From the NCBI GenBank assembly GCA_022113835.1, contig JAILWY010000025.1:4526001-4590000 (forward strand): a stretch of 64,000 bases of DNA, read 5' to 3'. Below are positions 12,785-27,039 of the stretch, one piece after another. The translations under genes and the position numbers were made by a program. The DNA is from Atopsyche davidsoni. Lineage: Eukaryota > Arthropoda > Insecta > Trichoptera > Hydrobiosidae. Numbering within the stretch: position 1 is the first letter of the stretch; each line of letters starts with the position of its first letter. The notes under the pieces were generated by a model. The model made no database searches, was not told the origin of the DNA, and worked only from the letters and a program-made list of their open reading frames with translations.

Positions 12785-12854
12785 TTGTTTCTTCAGTGAT
12801 TAGATCGTTAATTGTTAATCCAGAGGTTGACTGTTCGATCCCTGTCCTGACAGG
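12785..12854 (+). repeat. Degenerate tRNA-like/SINE stretch
   Basis: CTTCAGTGATTAGATCG resembles a tRNA D-arm/A box, and 40 bases later CTGTTCGATCCC resembles a B box. Spacing fits a tRNA, but the stems pair poorly. It is probably a decayed tRNA-derived SINE or tRNA pseudogene. Confidence 0.35.
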
Positions 12855-14715
12855 TTAATCCCATATTTATACTATTAGTCTCACTCCCAATTAAGCTCGA
12901 TCAATGATGATTTAATCGCATTCTTTAACACATTTTGCTTAAACATTATTTAATAAAAAATGTTTGTTAAAAGAATACGATTGCTACAAATTTTAATGAA
13001 TAGCCCTGGAAAATTGTAAATGGTATGTAAGCATTGAAAACTAAATATAAAAAAGACAGTAAACTATAAATGGTCACTGTTGTGGAATATCAATGAATTT
13101 TTTTGAAAATTTTCACACTTGTGCGATCATTAAAATCCGAGTTCAAAATAACTCCCTTGAGACTTTTTTCAAAGCTTGTATTAAATATTCAAAATAAGCA
13201 TAAATTATGACGGCTTTGAAATAGAATTAGTTAACTTGTAAACGTTAAATATACACTGTACGTACTAAATTCTAGCATTCATAATTTCTCTACCAAGAAT
13301 CGCTATTTGCGTAAGTATAGGGTAACTCCACTAAGTGTTAATTCAGTATGTTCCTGTACCTTTGTAGCCTTGTTGGATTATTACGCAAAGTTTTCTTGAA
13401 TAAATACGTCTAATCACAGTTACTTTGGAAGTAAAATATTTACCCTAACGCAACAATACCGCTATTTTCAAAACACTGTATAGAAGCCTTACACGAAGGA
13501 TCTACCAAGATATTGTTTTGATAGGGCTATTCAAGGCTATTCGAGACCTTTGCATTTAATATCAAATATTTATAATAACGCTATACTAATGTAAAATTTG
13601 TATATTTATTTCGTAATTTTTATTATGAACTCGATTAAATCGATTTTTATTATTTTTTATTTAAACTCAAAAGGAAAAAATCTTTGGTCACATTTGACAG
13701 TTAAAGCGAAGAGAAATGAAACGAAAAAGTTTGTAGCAATCAGTGGCAATTGTGGATGTGTCCGACTTGTTACTTCTCCGGAATTCACTTTTTTTGAATA
13801 CAGAAAAATTTACATTACAAAGCCTTCTTAGCACTTTGAAATATTTCGTATGTTTGTGGAAAAAAAATATATTTCTCTAACCAGCTGTAAACCTGAGACC
13901 CTATAGTTAAATTCAATTGCAGTGATAGTTAGAAGTTAGAAGTTTACACAAACGAACTAATATATTTTGATTAGAATAAAAATATTTAGCATATAAATAA
14001 TGATATTGATGTAGACATTAATTACTAAAAACTAAATCCCGTTTTAAGTTTGCATAACATGTCTTCCCTAAGAGACTTCAAATAGTTGCAACAATATTAT
14101 TATATTTTAATAACATTTATATATTATATTCTTTACTAGTAAGCCGTGTTTCATGCTGATAATAGAAACATATCCAATTTCCAACAAAACATATCCATTT
14201 GGGATTTTCCTACAATAACCTAAGACTTGAATCTATTCAGACCCGGAATGCTGGAAAAAAATTGGACTACCCGGGCATGTACCGCAGCCTTCGTCCTCGC
14301 TTAGAAGCCTCCTGTCACTCCGTAGAAGGTCCCAGGCATTTGGTAAGCCAGCCACTGATGGACGGGTCATTCCCAACGACAGATTATGGTAAGGGCGCAA
14401 CCCCTACGTCAAATGTGACGCAAGGGTTGATTTGGAATTAATTGTTTTCTGAAAATTAATCAGAATTTATAAGTTAATGTATATTTTCAAGCTTCGTAGA
14501 ATTAATTTATTAAATTATTTTATGAATGAAATTCATTTACTTAATATAGAACTCTAGAAATAGAATGTCCAGTTTGTGTTGCCGGAAATATATATTTTAT
14601 ATATTTAAATAATTTTTTAATATTTGGGTTGTTTATTGCAAAACTAACTCGTATACAATTATGCAAACGCCTTACAATAAGTATCAACATTTTTTTATGT
14701 AATGTGTATGATATA

Positions 14716-15138
14716 TTAAACACGCTAAAGGCGGGGCGCACATTAATACGTTTTTGAATGTGTTTACTCTAAAAGCGGCAGAAGGTCATTTTATTCTTTA
14801 GGTTTACAGCTCGAAATGTTTGTTTAGGACTCGTCAACGTTACTTCTACCAATGCTGTCCAGTGATTCTGAACAAAGTGACAATGAAGAAGTGGAGTGGT
14901 CAGAGAATGATAATCCTCCAATTATTGAACAGTTTTTAGGACAAAGTGGTGTTGCTGTGATGCCAAGTAATCCGCAAAGTGTGTATGAAGTGGTTCAACT
15001 TTTTATAGGAAACGATTTATTTGACTACTTGCAAATCAAAGAGTGTATAGACTAGATTTCACACGTGCAATTTTACGCGAATTTTGCCCGCTACGCACTT
15101 CAGTTTAGTCAATTTGGTACCCGCCTAAAGTGTGTTAA
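14716..15138 (+). mobile_element. Internally deleted piggyBac-family element bounded by TTAA
   Basis: TTAA at 14716-14719 and at 15135-15138 flank matching inverted ends: the left reads (A)CACGCTAAAGGCGGGG and the right, reversed, reads CACACTTTAGGCGGGT. A TTAA target duplication and short inverted ends are the signature of piggyBac transposons. The element is only about 420 bp and keeps just the N-terminal transposase fragment at 14852-15055. All of the catalytic core is missing, so it could only move if a full-length relative supplied transposase. Confidence 0.75.
14852..15055 (+). pseudogene. piggyBac transposase, N-terminal remnant
   Basis: The 67-codon frame starts at an ATG with an acidic serine-rich leader (SSDSEQSDNEEVEW). 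It then has SVYEVVQLFIGNDLFDYL, which matches the start of the DDE_Tnp_1_7 domain of piggyBac transposases (the helix before the conserved ETN motif). It stops after ECID, where full-length proteins continue for about 450 residues. It lies inside the TTAA-bounded element, which supports the family call. No catalytic Asp is present. Confidence 0.7.
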
Positions 15139-17565
15139 ATATAAATTCTTCAATATACTCAATAATTTATTCATTTTTCGAGAAAATATAAAAACATCTT
15201 AAAAGGGAATAATAAATTCAATATAATTATTTCAATACACTTAGCGAATATTTTTCTTTCAGCCCCTCGCGCACAAAGAGGCACATCCGGGGCGGAGTTG
15301 GATATTTCACGAGTATCAAAGATTTTTAACAATGGCCGCGGTTTGAATGCCTTGGATCATTGGGGATTAAGCTGAATGAGGTCGGGAGTATCAAGGATCC
15401 AAAGCGGAGATGACGCGAAGGAAGATAACCAGAACTCGGATATAATTCATGTCTTCTATACCACTGCATGCACAGAACGCGCCTGCATAAAATTTCCTTA
15501 ATCGCTGTGACCTCCTCCTATACAATTCTTTAGTAAAGCATAAAAAAATACTTTGACGTTATAATTTTTAAGTGCTTAAACATCTGTGGAGGCTTTACAG
15601 CCTTTGTAATGTGTTGGAATTTCTTGGGTATTTGTGGTTTGTGCCTTCCGACTAGTGACTTAGGTACAGTGACCATTTTCAGCGATTATGGATGAAAGAT
15701 ACAAAAACATAGCACCTTATTTATCCCAGGGTTTTTTTAATCAAACGAGCTCATTAAAAAAAATTTAAATCATGATAAAAATACAGTGAATTTCCTGCCA
15801 ATCTCTCTAAAATAAAATTATGTGATGGCCTCAAAATTATGGCTATTTTTAAAATAATTATAAAAACATAACACGTATTTTTATAAACAGGAATACATCA
15901 AATTTCTATATATACACGTTAAATTCATATTACAGTTAAAAAAATAATACAAATTATATTTTGATGAAAGTTCTTTCAGTTTACTCAAAACAAAATAATC
16001 AAAAAGTATTTACAAGTAAATTACTGAGGTGTGTTTTTTTTTTTGGGTTAAAATGAACATTAAAATTCAACTTATTTAGATTGAATAAAAAAATGTAGCT
16101 CCGGAATTCGACTTCCGGGCATTGCTACCAGAACTTCCGGGAATGTAAATTTTATATTTAATTAACAAATTAAGACGCAAAGCGTATATCGATCTGCATG
16201 TATGTATGTATAACATAATTAGTATTCCATACCACATATACTTAAGGTTACTTATATATATTTAGGCATATGCATGAAATATTCAGTCCAGAAAGAAAGC
16301 TCAGTACTTCAATTTAATATATTATGTTAGAGGTCTGTTTAGGTTAAGTGAAATAAAATAGCAATGGTATGAAAAAAAAATATTAAAAAGCGTAAGGTGT
16401 CGTTCGTGATTGGGCATTATTTTCAAAAAAACTAAATATAGCTTATTTCAAAAGTTTAAGGAAAAAAAGGTATTAGAAATATAAAGAAATAGGAAGCTTT
16501 TTTGGATAAATATATGTTTTAATTTATAAACTTCCGCTGAGGGGAAGCACTTGAAGAAGAAGATGAAATTATTTATTGGTTTCAGTGATTACGACAGTAC
16601 AATATATATTTTTTTAGTTGTGCTTTGTTTTTCACAAATTTAATCCACCTATAAATATCAAAAAATACAATCAAACTAAAACGTACAGATAAAAAGTAAC
16701 TTTTACCCGTCGATACAGTCAAAAAAATATTATTGAATAAGCAACATGTCATTAAAATAAAAATCCCTCTTTATAATTATTGTTTTTTTTAAAACGCCGA
16801 TCAAGACTTTTCTGAATAAAATTTCAAATATATTCATGGTATTTTAAAACGAAACATCTCTACTTTGTATTGAATATACGAGAGAGGCTTTTGTGTAAGT
16901 CGCCCTTTGCAGCTTTGTCGCAAAATGCACAGCGAAATTTCAAAATTTCCAATTCCGTTTTATTTTCAAACTCTTCAATATGGCGGCCGCTAACCACGTT
17001 TTATTATTGGAAAACTACACAAAGCTTGACGGATGATCACTTGAAGTTTTCGTGAGTTTATCGATTTAAATAGACTTTTACAAGTAATGCAAAGGGCTTC
17101 TGCCAAACCAAAGAAATTATAAAGACAAATACATATATATTTTTTTTATATATAAGTGATTTTTTTAAATAATAGTTTGCATATTATTTATTGCGCATTT
17201 TATCTTAAGTATGCCAGATCAATTTTCGTTCCAAGAGACGATTTAATTGGATTCACGGGTCGGTAGTTTTGGGAAAACTTGTTTAAAATAGATCAATGTT
17301 TAAATTGGGTTGTCTTGTTGGCCGTTGGGTTATATTTTTTATTTATTTAATAATAATGCCGCCTCCGCTTCAGAAATATATTAAATACTGTTGTTGACCA
17401 TGTATAGAAGGAATCCGCTGAAATTCGGTATTGCTTTATTTAAAATTCTTTAATAACTATCTTTGGGTTAAAAGATAAGGATTTTGTTTCAAAATTGTTC
17501 ATGTATTATTTTATTATTTTTTTGTATTACTTTTTCAATATTTTTAATAAAAAGTATATATATAT

Positions 17566-17626
17566 ATGGGTTAGTAGTTTACTTGGATTTTTGTTATACT
17601 TAAGATCCGAGTTTGAGTCTCAAGCA
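17566..17626 (+). repeat. Very degenerate tRNA-like stretch
   Basis: GGGTTAGTAGTTTACTTGG followed by GATCCGAGTTTGAGTCTC has the spacing and look of a worn A box and B box. No reliable cloverleaf can be drawn. Listed because similar stretches occur at 4.27 and 12.8 kb. Confidence 0.2.
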
Positions 17627-19551
17627 TTTTATGAATATAAGTATACGGGGATATAAAAATTCGTAAAAGTAACTTCTATATAAATACAACAAAACTTTTT
17701 CTGAAAATGCAACATGCCGAACACAACCATAAACGTTGACAGCCGCTTGTTTACCTGGCAGTTTTCCAAAAGACACCTTACTAGCATTAATATTGATAAA
17801 ATTCTTTACACTTATTACTATTGAGTTTCAATGACTACCAATTGTGAATTTTCCAAAATAGCTAATTTAATATATTTAAAATATATATATATATTCAAAA
17901 TTATTCAACTCTTGAATTCGATTATCGTATTTGATAAATCACCGATGATCCAATTCTTCGTGTGAGAGATTTTGTTATCTATTTATTTAAAGCAGTAGCT
18001 TATTTATTTGATAACAATAAAATATATATATTACACCAACTGGGATTTTATTTACGAAATCGCCCTGAGATTTTAATAAAATATCAATTAAAATCTTTGA
18101 GGTCGAATTCGCAGAGCAAAACCTTCGCAAGCGTTGCGTGTATTTATCCAATAGCAATTAGAATAATAATTCTCTCTTTGTTGAACCCGTTCAGACGAGC
18201 ATTAAGTATTTATAATAGTTTTCTTTGTGTACCCTAAGCTTAACTTTTGTATAGGCATTGAAACAAATCGCCTAATTAAAGAACAATAGGGGTGTTTTCT
18301 TTTCAAAAACAAAAATAAATTACCTAAACTATTGTACGAGCAGAAAAGACTGAGCTACCTTGGGCAAATTTAAAAACACAACAGCATACAAACATAACAA
18401 CGTTTCTCCAACTTTGGACATTAAGTTCTTTGCACGGACAATATATCACCCCCCAGTCTCCGGGAGAACATTAATTATAAAACATTATGCGAAAAAAACT
18501 TTAAAAAATAAAAAAAATAATTAAAATCCATTAACACAAGTACCCGGGACCTTCGCTGTCACCATTAAAATGTTTCATGCAATTAATCACGCAAAATCAC
18601 TTTTATTCTTTCTTTTCAACTTTCGTATGAAATGCGAGAACTTTCTTGAACACGCCTGAAAACCTCCCTCCTCCAGAGCCGAATGGGTACTGCCGATTTA
18701 GGGATGCTATTCTCCTTTCTTCGTGTCCAGAAAATAAAACAGCAACGTAAGCGACATTTTTATATAATAAATTACACAATATTCATATTAAAAGTATCTT
18801 TGAATTCCTAAAGCATAACTGATTATTATTTTGCTGAATCATAGTATGTTGATAATATAATACATTTTTATTTCATTTTGTATCAATTTGTGATTTTTTT
18901 TACTAGCATTAAATCTGAAGCAAATTTTTTTTATAAAGTTATATTTATGCTACAAAACTAAGGATCTTTTTTATATTTTTGATTTAAATTGCTTTCATAT
19001 TTAAATTTAACTGTTTAAAATAGTATGCTTAAATCATTTTTATATTGATATACCGCGATGCAAAATTTATATTAAAATTTATTTTGTTAATCCGAAATTT
19101 AATAGACTTTTAATTTTTTAGAAAATTTAATTCTTTATTTATTAGTCATTGCTTTTGAATTAGTAAAAGTGAACAAAAAAAGTGTATTTGTATCAATCAT
19201 TATTAAAGAAAAGTCATACTATATTTTTTTTGTACCAGAAAGAAAAATTAAAAATTTAAGTATTTGGATAATCATAGCTCAATCGTTTTTGTATTAACTC
19301 AAATTGCTGCCTATTTGACGTGATGCTCCCTTTTATTTAAAATAGGTAGTTATATTTTTTCGCGTACGGAGGTTTTGCGTTGCAGCGAGAATGTAGGCTA
19401 CTGGGGGTTGCGCGCGCACCCTCTAAAGCTCTGAAATTTTACACCGCGCAAATAACACTACAACCATTAAACTTTACAACCCAAAAGCAATTTGCCTGAC
19501 AATTGTATTATTTAAAATGATTAATGCTTCATAAAATTAAATTTATTTCAC

Positions 19552-19684
19552 CTGCAAATATCTGGAATGAACGGGATTCCCCAGCACCGACTGCTTATTG
19601 CCCGCCAGGTAAATCATGATTTTTAAATAGACCCCTCGTACCCTTTGATAGCCTTTGTGAAGCATCTTGTAAAGTGTTAACAGC
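19552..19684 (-). other. Possible orphan exon, minus strand (44 open codons)
   Basis: A consensus acceptor (TTTTCAG, AG at 19685-19686) and a donor (CAG|GTGAAA, GT at 19550-19551) bound 133 bases. These are open in one frame for 44 codons (phase 1 in, phase 0 out), including YKMLHKGYQRVRG and NKQSVLGNPVHSRYLQ. The other two frames have stops. Composition is richer in GC than the flanks. I do not recognise the protein. Its exit phase does not fit the candidate acceptors in the first Sema-2 exon, which would need phase 2. Confidence 0.3.
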
Positions 19685-22099
19685 CTGAAAATGTTGTGTT
19701 TTCATTATTTATTAAAATATTTTCCGAAAAAAATTGTCAATTTAAAGCTTTACAATTTACGCAACCATTGTATTTCCTTTGTACGCAATATTATATTTCT
19801 TTAATACACGTTTCACGTTCATACATATTTTAATGGTTGACTAACGGTGGCACTTTTATTACAACAACATTAAATATTTCAGATACAAATTGAATAAATA
19901 TCAATTTCGATAATATAAAATATATAAATAAAAATGTTATTGAATATGTTTTATTGGCCACACATGGATCGATCAGAATTATTTACTATTTTCAGCTCAC
20001 CCTGCTGAACAACTACAAAAAAATTCCTCTAATTTCTTTCTTAAACACTAAGCAATTTAATGACTGAATCCCATTTTCAGTTAAATTTAAAAAGCGCTAC
20101 AATAATAAATCAGCATCTTAAGAATTAAATAATCGAGTCAGTTTTGTCATTGCATCTTAAACAGGTCCAATTTATTTGGTAAAATGCCAATTATTTTATT
20201 TTTTAAACCATTTTTGCAGTGTTTTTCTACAATCAATATTAATTATTTAATCTCTGATTGTGCAATTTATTTTTCCATCTATGTTTAATCACACACATTT
20301 ATACTGACTACATATTATTCTTTTGAATTGATTTTATGACTTTTCTCGTGTTAATTTTGAAGTTATGTTTTATTCAATAGTTATAACAATAAATATTCAA
20401 ATCGTTACCAGCAAATCTAAGTAGGTACATTTTCAACCCCATTTCCCCATGGCTATGAAAATTCTCTTTGTAATTCTACATCTATAGCGACAGTGGTAAA
20501 GGATCACATTTTGAGAAGGGTTTTACAAATTACAATTACTCAATAACACAATAGCAGCAATATTGTTTTGAAATTATTAATTTGAATTTCATAGGTTAGT
20601 ACAATAGTTTGAGAACCGCCCCGGGACCTTTATAAATGGTTTTCACAGTTCCACAGGTCTCATTTACTACACATCCCTTATAATTAAGAGCAGTAAAGGG
20701 TGCAACCCTAAAATATAATTTACTTAAAATAATACGACCCTAGTTTTCGGGCCTCTAAATCACTCGTTAGTGACGTTCTAAGTTCCATACTTTTAATATG
20801 AGTTTTCGCTCACACTGTAAACGTGCGGTAACTTTGGAGAAAAGCATTTCAAAAAGTGAAATTTTAGCTTTTTGATACATTGTTACAAGCTTTGTGTAAA
20901 GTAATTTGAAATGTTTCTCCAATTTTATCATCATCTTCAGAATCACGAGCAGCTACTGTGTCTTGCAAAACATCAAAGACATCCCACGCTTTCTATTTAC
21001 TGCTGCTCTCACAGATGATGTAAGGTCGCCTTCTGTCGTATTCTTGACCTGGTCGCTTCATCTCATCGGGATACAGCCTCTCTTCTCACCCCCGGCACCC
21101 TTTACAGAAGCATTACTCAAGACTTTTGTCTTTGAAGGCTGCTTCCATTACTCCAGCATGTCAGTAGTTTTTTTTTTTTTGTTTTTTTTTAATTTATTTT
21201 GAGTTAACTGTTTGAAGTCAAAATTTATCTAAACACGTTTATTTGGTAAGAATAAATAAATAATGTTAAAGTTATATACAATTTAAATTTATAATACAAA
21301 ATAAAATACATTTTTTACTATTTATATTCTCGAGCAAAATATGAATATACACGTGGTTACGTAATTTATTGAATAAATAAACTCTCGGCGTGCACTTTTC
21401 ATTAATAATTTAATTGAGGCCAAATCTAGTGTATGTTTATTTTAAAAACGATAATTTTGTGCGGTATTTTTCTCTTACTCTGTAAAATTAACTTTTATTG
21501 AGGCTCAAAATTTTTTATTTAAATAACTTGGGTATGAATAAAACGATTAGTTGAAAATCCCATAAAATTTTAACTGTCAATGAATATGTTTAATTGTTTG
21601 ATTGTGTTCATTTTTACAAGAATACCTCGTCTAAAAGCAGGAGACATTCAATATCAGAAAACAAGGATTCTCAGGCCACATTACTGTGAAGCACATCTCT
21701 GGATATTTTTTGCTGCTCACCATAAATTCGTGTAAAAGAAATAGCAATTTTATTTCACATGATTTCACCTTCACGTGATAACTTAAAATAAATCGATATT
21801 TAATCCTATAACCTCACTCTTGATAAACAACCACGACTCACTAGACTACTAGAATGTTGATACGATATAAAATTAGTGTGGAAAGAACCAACCACTATTC
21901 CAACAATCCAACAAATGTTTCCAACGCGTTATAATGTACAATTATATATATTTGGATTCCACATACTGGTAATAATTTCAATGTAAGCCGTCACTAGTGA
22001 TGCCAAAATTCATCAAATAATCGATTAATCGATCATCGATATAACGTTTTCAATAAAATAAACATATCAATTAAATTTATTATAAGCTTTTCGTATTCT

Positions 22100-22430
22100 T
22101 CTGGTGCCTCTTATTCCATCGAATATATTTCTATACTGGACCAGTCTCACTAATCCGCACTTCCAACTTCCATCCATGTTAGTTTTATCCTTTCAATTCC
22201 TTAGACAATCAGCGATAGGATGCTGAATATATATTTTTTCGAAGAAATGGCCAAAATAGGAGTACAAGACTTTTTTATTTGCGATGCGGTCAACCCCTGA
22301 TGTTTTAAAGATTCTCCTATAAAGCCGCATTTTAAACGCCTTAATTAGCTGTAGGGGTATTAATTTTGAAGACATAAATAAATCTAAACGGTTGAAGAAA
22401 CAGTGAGAGATATTTTTTCTCTTCAAAGGC
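22100..22430 (-). pseudogene. LINE remnant, C-terminal tail of a non-LTR retrotransposon polyprotein
   Basis: On the minus strand the frame reads LIKAFKMRLYRRIFKTSGVD, then RIANKKVL, GHFFEK and IQHPIADC. This follows the conserved tail of many insect LINE reverse-transcriptase proteins (EAFEMW.YRR.L.I.W.D....NEEVL.....GH..R). There is no RT core, and the conserved Trp and the GKIEGKR block are eroded. It is related to the fragment at 26.5 kb. Confidence 0.55.
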
Positions 22431-25400
22431 GTTACTATCCCATAATCTCAAAATCGAAATATTTAGAATCGGTCGTTTAGCATAACTGCAAAAAAGCCAT
22501 ATTTATAGTCGACAATAATAATAATTCGATTTTTTTATTATTTATCTACCCCAAGGCTGTATGGCTTATTTTGCGAAGCAGGAACCAGCAAACTAGGCAT
22601 GCGGTCGACCAAACACTAATTTCGGATTATTCATATGTTAATGGTAAACATTTACGGGAAAATGCGAATATTTATGCATTTAATCAACTCGGTCAATAAA
22701 ACCACATTACGCAATAAAACTGACAGAACAACGCTCAGTTTTCAGCAAACAGCGAGCTTAATTTATATATATTTATAATTAAATATACGTAGTGGACTAG
22801 TAGTAGATATTCAATATTCTTTACGTTTAAAAATATTTTTCATAATTTAAAACAGAATGAACATCTCTAGAAAAGTAATTTTTTATCATTTCTTGGACAC
22901 AAGCGATATTAAGAATTTCGATTTATATTTTAAAAAAACGACGAAGATTAAAGCTATTAGTGCTTTAATTTTTTAATATATTTTTTGTTAAATTATTAGT
23001 TATCTTCAAGTAGACAAAGAAAAAATATTTTTTGGTAATATCCCTATTTATAACAGAAAACTAAAAATTGTGATTATTTCGGAACTCTTATAGATTTCTT
23101 TGAACTTTTGTTTACTGCCTTAAACAATAATGCCTTCATATTTTTACTAAATATTGTGGATAAATTCCTTGATATCATGGTTACACAATATTAAAAATTT
23201 CAATTCTTTTGTAATTATTATTACAAGTTTTTTTATGTATAAATTATTTGATTAAACGTTTGTATAATAATTCAGAATTTTTTATACGATTTCAAGCTAT
23301 TTATCTTATTTGGTAAAAGAGCGCTGTATTAATTAGTATAATATAGATGAGATATTGTTATATTTATATTCATATAATTCTGAACGAAATGTTTTTTTCA
23401 TACGAGTAATATGAATAAAAAAATAACACATCTCTTTAAATGACATCATTATGTTTTTATATCAGATATCACGGGATCCTTGCGTTGAATAAAACTGTAC
23501 CTTTTCCTAGGTAATTTTCTTGGAATCCCGGCAGGTACATATTAGACGCAAAATCCAAGCGACCTTTCAAGACCCTGCGACGCACCAAACTTGAGACGAA
23601 GGTCTAATAACTACTTGTATGAAAAAGAAATTTCTGAACTGTATAGTATAATAACAATAAACGCATTTATTCTAGACAGTAGAGAGAATTTTGTGATTTT
23701 CCATTACACAGATAATTGAAAACTCAAAAAATATATATTTACATGTAAGAAAAACGAATATCAACGACGTTGTCAACTTATGGTGTTTTGATGGTATTGA
23801 GCTAAAGCCTGGGCACTTAAGGGTCTAAGTCCCATAATCGAGTTTTTTTTATGATTTTCTAGCCCATTTTGCGAAAAATCAACTGCACCAATCAAAAATA
23901 TTTAAATGCAAAAAGTTTGATACATTCCTTCTTCCGAACACAATATATTTTTATTTCTTATAAATTTACTATTAATATGATAAATATGTGTTTTTTCGAT
24001 TGAAGTGTAGGAATTCGGAGATTCGTCTGGTCCATTTTCCAAGAATCCTAAACATTTAATTGTCTTTTTTTCAATTGGAATTAAAAGATTAAATATAAAC
24101 CATGTGCGTTTTATTAATTTAAAAATTTAAAAAAAAAAATCTTTAACAAACTTTAGTTTTGAAAAGTCGCCATTTTATCCAATTTTTCAACATCTTCAAG
24201 ATTTTATTTTACCCTGAAAATGGACGTTAATTAAATAATAAAAAATAGGTAAATATAATTTATAGTTTTTTCAATACTTTATAAAAAAATCAAGTTTCGA
24301 CATAGAAAAATAAAGTGACAATTAAATTAATTAAATGACACAATTTCAAAAAAATATCAAATTAAAATGTGGCTTTATAGGGAAGATTAATTAATGATGT
24401 TAATAAAAAACTGGCTTTATTTTTAAAACTATATTGGTCTTGCCATTGCTTGCCTTTCATATTTGTAATTTATGTTTTTTTTTATACTTTTTCAAAAGGG
24501 TTTTTGTTAACAAAAAAAATACTGTCACAAAACTGTTGTTTGGATCTTTCTAAGTTTTCACTTTCTTTCGTCGACTTTTCCGCCTACACATGAGGAATTA
24601 TTATAATGTCCATCTCGACTCTTGGCGGTTCGTGTTTATTTTATTACTCTTAGATGCCTTTACAAAAAAAAGTTTCTATAAATTATGGTAATACTGTCAG
24701 CGTGGAAGTTTTGCTTTTGAAAAAAAAATGTGAAGGAGTCATAATAACAATATATTTACTTTTGTAGAAGCTGGGTTTCAACATTCACGAAAAATCCTTT
24801 AATCATTTTCATCAATCAAACCGTTTCCAAATCGCTTTAGAACAATATTTATATTTTGATATTCAAATATATTTATTATTTTTGTACCTAAAACAATCTG
24901 GTTTAATTTTTAGCACTCCGTAGTGAAGCAAAAAAATATTAATCTTTTAAATGAAGTAGTTTTGAACTTAATCTAATCTTTTTAGTTGTTGTTTTTACTA
25001 TATCGATTTATATAAACATTATAAAATTAATATTAAAACTACGTTTTAACCCATACAGTGTTTTTTGTGTGTATTATAAGTTTTTAAGTAATCGACAACC
25101 ACCAGAAGCTATAAAAAAAATCCAAAGTATGATTTTTTTTTAAATTAAATGTAAAAAGTCGATTCACGATTTTGGTAAAGTGAAATAGACTCCAAATATT
25201 AATTTAATAAAATGACAATAATGCTTGCAATCCACAAATATCAAATTAGGTAAATACTTCTACACGTTAACCATAAAACCTGTATACAATAACCATAAAA
25301 GTTTATTTGAATTACCACTCATGTCCCGAAAAAAGTGGTAAGATTTTCACTTAATTTATTTTTTTTGTTTGTGTAGAAGGACATATAAATTCCACATTCT

Positions 25401-26429
25401 TGTTTATTAGTTTATTTTAAGTATGAGTCATTTTTATCAGCCAAGACTATCAAAATAAACGCCTGGTTGTTAAATTTAATTAATATTAAAAACAAAAACA
25501 GAGTAGCAACAACTGAGCGAGAATTTGAACCTTTATGTGTTTGGGGCGATAAAATAAATAATAGTTTCTTTTTATATATATTTTATGAAGAAAAACGGCT
25601 TGGTAATTTATCAAAAGGTTCTTTCTCGCTTTTCTTTAAAGTCAGTTTAAAGTTGTCCCACGGCGAGCATTCTTACCGTGTCAAACGGGCTTAAGCAAAT
25701 TTTTCAATATTTTCAATTCAAGATGGAAAAACTCTTCCGACAAAATTTAATAAATATGATAATGTATCGCAATTTAGATACATTTTGAATTTTCTAAATT
25801 CGTAATATAAATGAAAATAATAGTTTCTCAAAACAATTCGTTTCGCTTGTAATTAATATTAAGGTATTTTATTTAATATCTTTACAAGTAATTTATCATA
25901 ATAAATAACTCGATATTACCATCAAATTTTCGACAATTAATTATAGTTACGCTGGAGGTTAATTTACACAGCCCTTAAAATTATTAAACACTTAATTATC
26001 AGACCTTCAATTACGATTTATTGTAATAAATTCATGTTTACAAAAACTAATGAACTTATGATACATATAATAAATACAATTAAGTACATAAAGTTTTCAA
26101 ATACAGTTTTTCGATATACGATGATTTTTTTATAAAGTGTTCACATTTTATCAATATTTCAAAAAGTACGTCGTGTATTCAAACTTTCTATATATTTACA
26201 CCTTATGGGATATTTTTAAACATTCTATATACATCTTACAGTGTGGTATATAACTCACATTTGGATGATTCAGTACACAGTCCTGTAGCGATATAATACT
26301 CATATTTTAAACAATTTGGCATAATTAGGCCGCACTGGACTATCAAAATTACATTACGAAGTCATGACTATATTATCTGATACTTAACTCTATAAAAAGA
26401 ATATCTATCTTACATATTTAAGCATAACA

Positions 26430-26760
26430 GCCATGTTGAGCCATTTCTTCTTCTTCTGATGCCTCTCCTCATAGAAGGTTGTTGTCCTTTTCATCAAACA
26501 TTTTTCTATCTTGGGCCAGATTTACTAATTCGGGCGTTCATCCGACCTCCAGCCACTTAAACTTCCTCCTTCCAATGTCCCCTTTTCCTTAGATCCTTGG
26601 GCAATCAGCTGTAGGATGCTATATTTACTTTTACGAAAAATAAGCCAAAAATAGGTGACCTTCCACTTCTTTAATATTCTTCTATAAAGCCACATTTTAA
26701 TTCTTCGCATAGTAGCCGTCTTGAGTTTACAAGTTGTAATTTCATAAAGTAGAACTGAGA
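26430..26760 (-). pseudogene. LINE remnant, same family as the 22-kb copy
   Basis: The minus-strand frame reads RRIKMWLYRRILKKW, then RKSKYSILQLIAQGSKEKG, matching the conserved MWLYRRIL and (R)KYS.LQLI.QGK.EGKR blocks of a LINE C-terminus. Comparison with the 22-kb fragment shows shared YRRI and GH/F-K blocks and matching nucleotide stretches, so both came from one family. Too short and eroded to be functional. Confidence 0.6.
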
Positions 26761-27039
26761 CGACATAACACTTGAAGAATCTCCAGCGAGATATCAGTTT
26801 TATATCTTTTGAGCATAGACCGGTTGCCCGAATACTATTTTTTTCTAACTCTCTCCACTACTTTGTTGGCAATGATGATATTGATATACTTGCTTGTTAC
26901 TTCACACAATACTATTTGAACTTATTGATGACGTCACAGTGCAGTAAAGAGCCCACACCTGCATTTTACCCTACTTTACTAGTCATCTCGTAAAGTACAG
27001 TAGAGTACTCACACTCAGTTGTTGCCCAACACATGGAGA

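Noticed and set aside
14199..14441. 80-codon plus-strand open frame in a GC-rich patch
   Set aside because: No recognisable domain or splice context; possibly part of an old repeat.
20906..21202. 98-codon plus-strand open frame ending in a T-run
   Set aside because: The Phe-rich end comes from a poly-T tract; no motif recognised.
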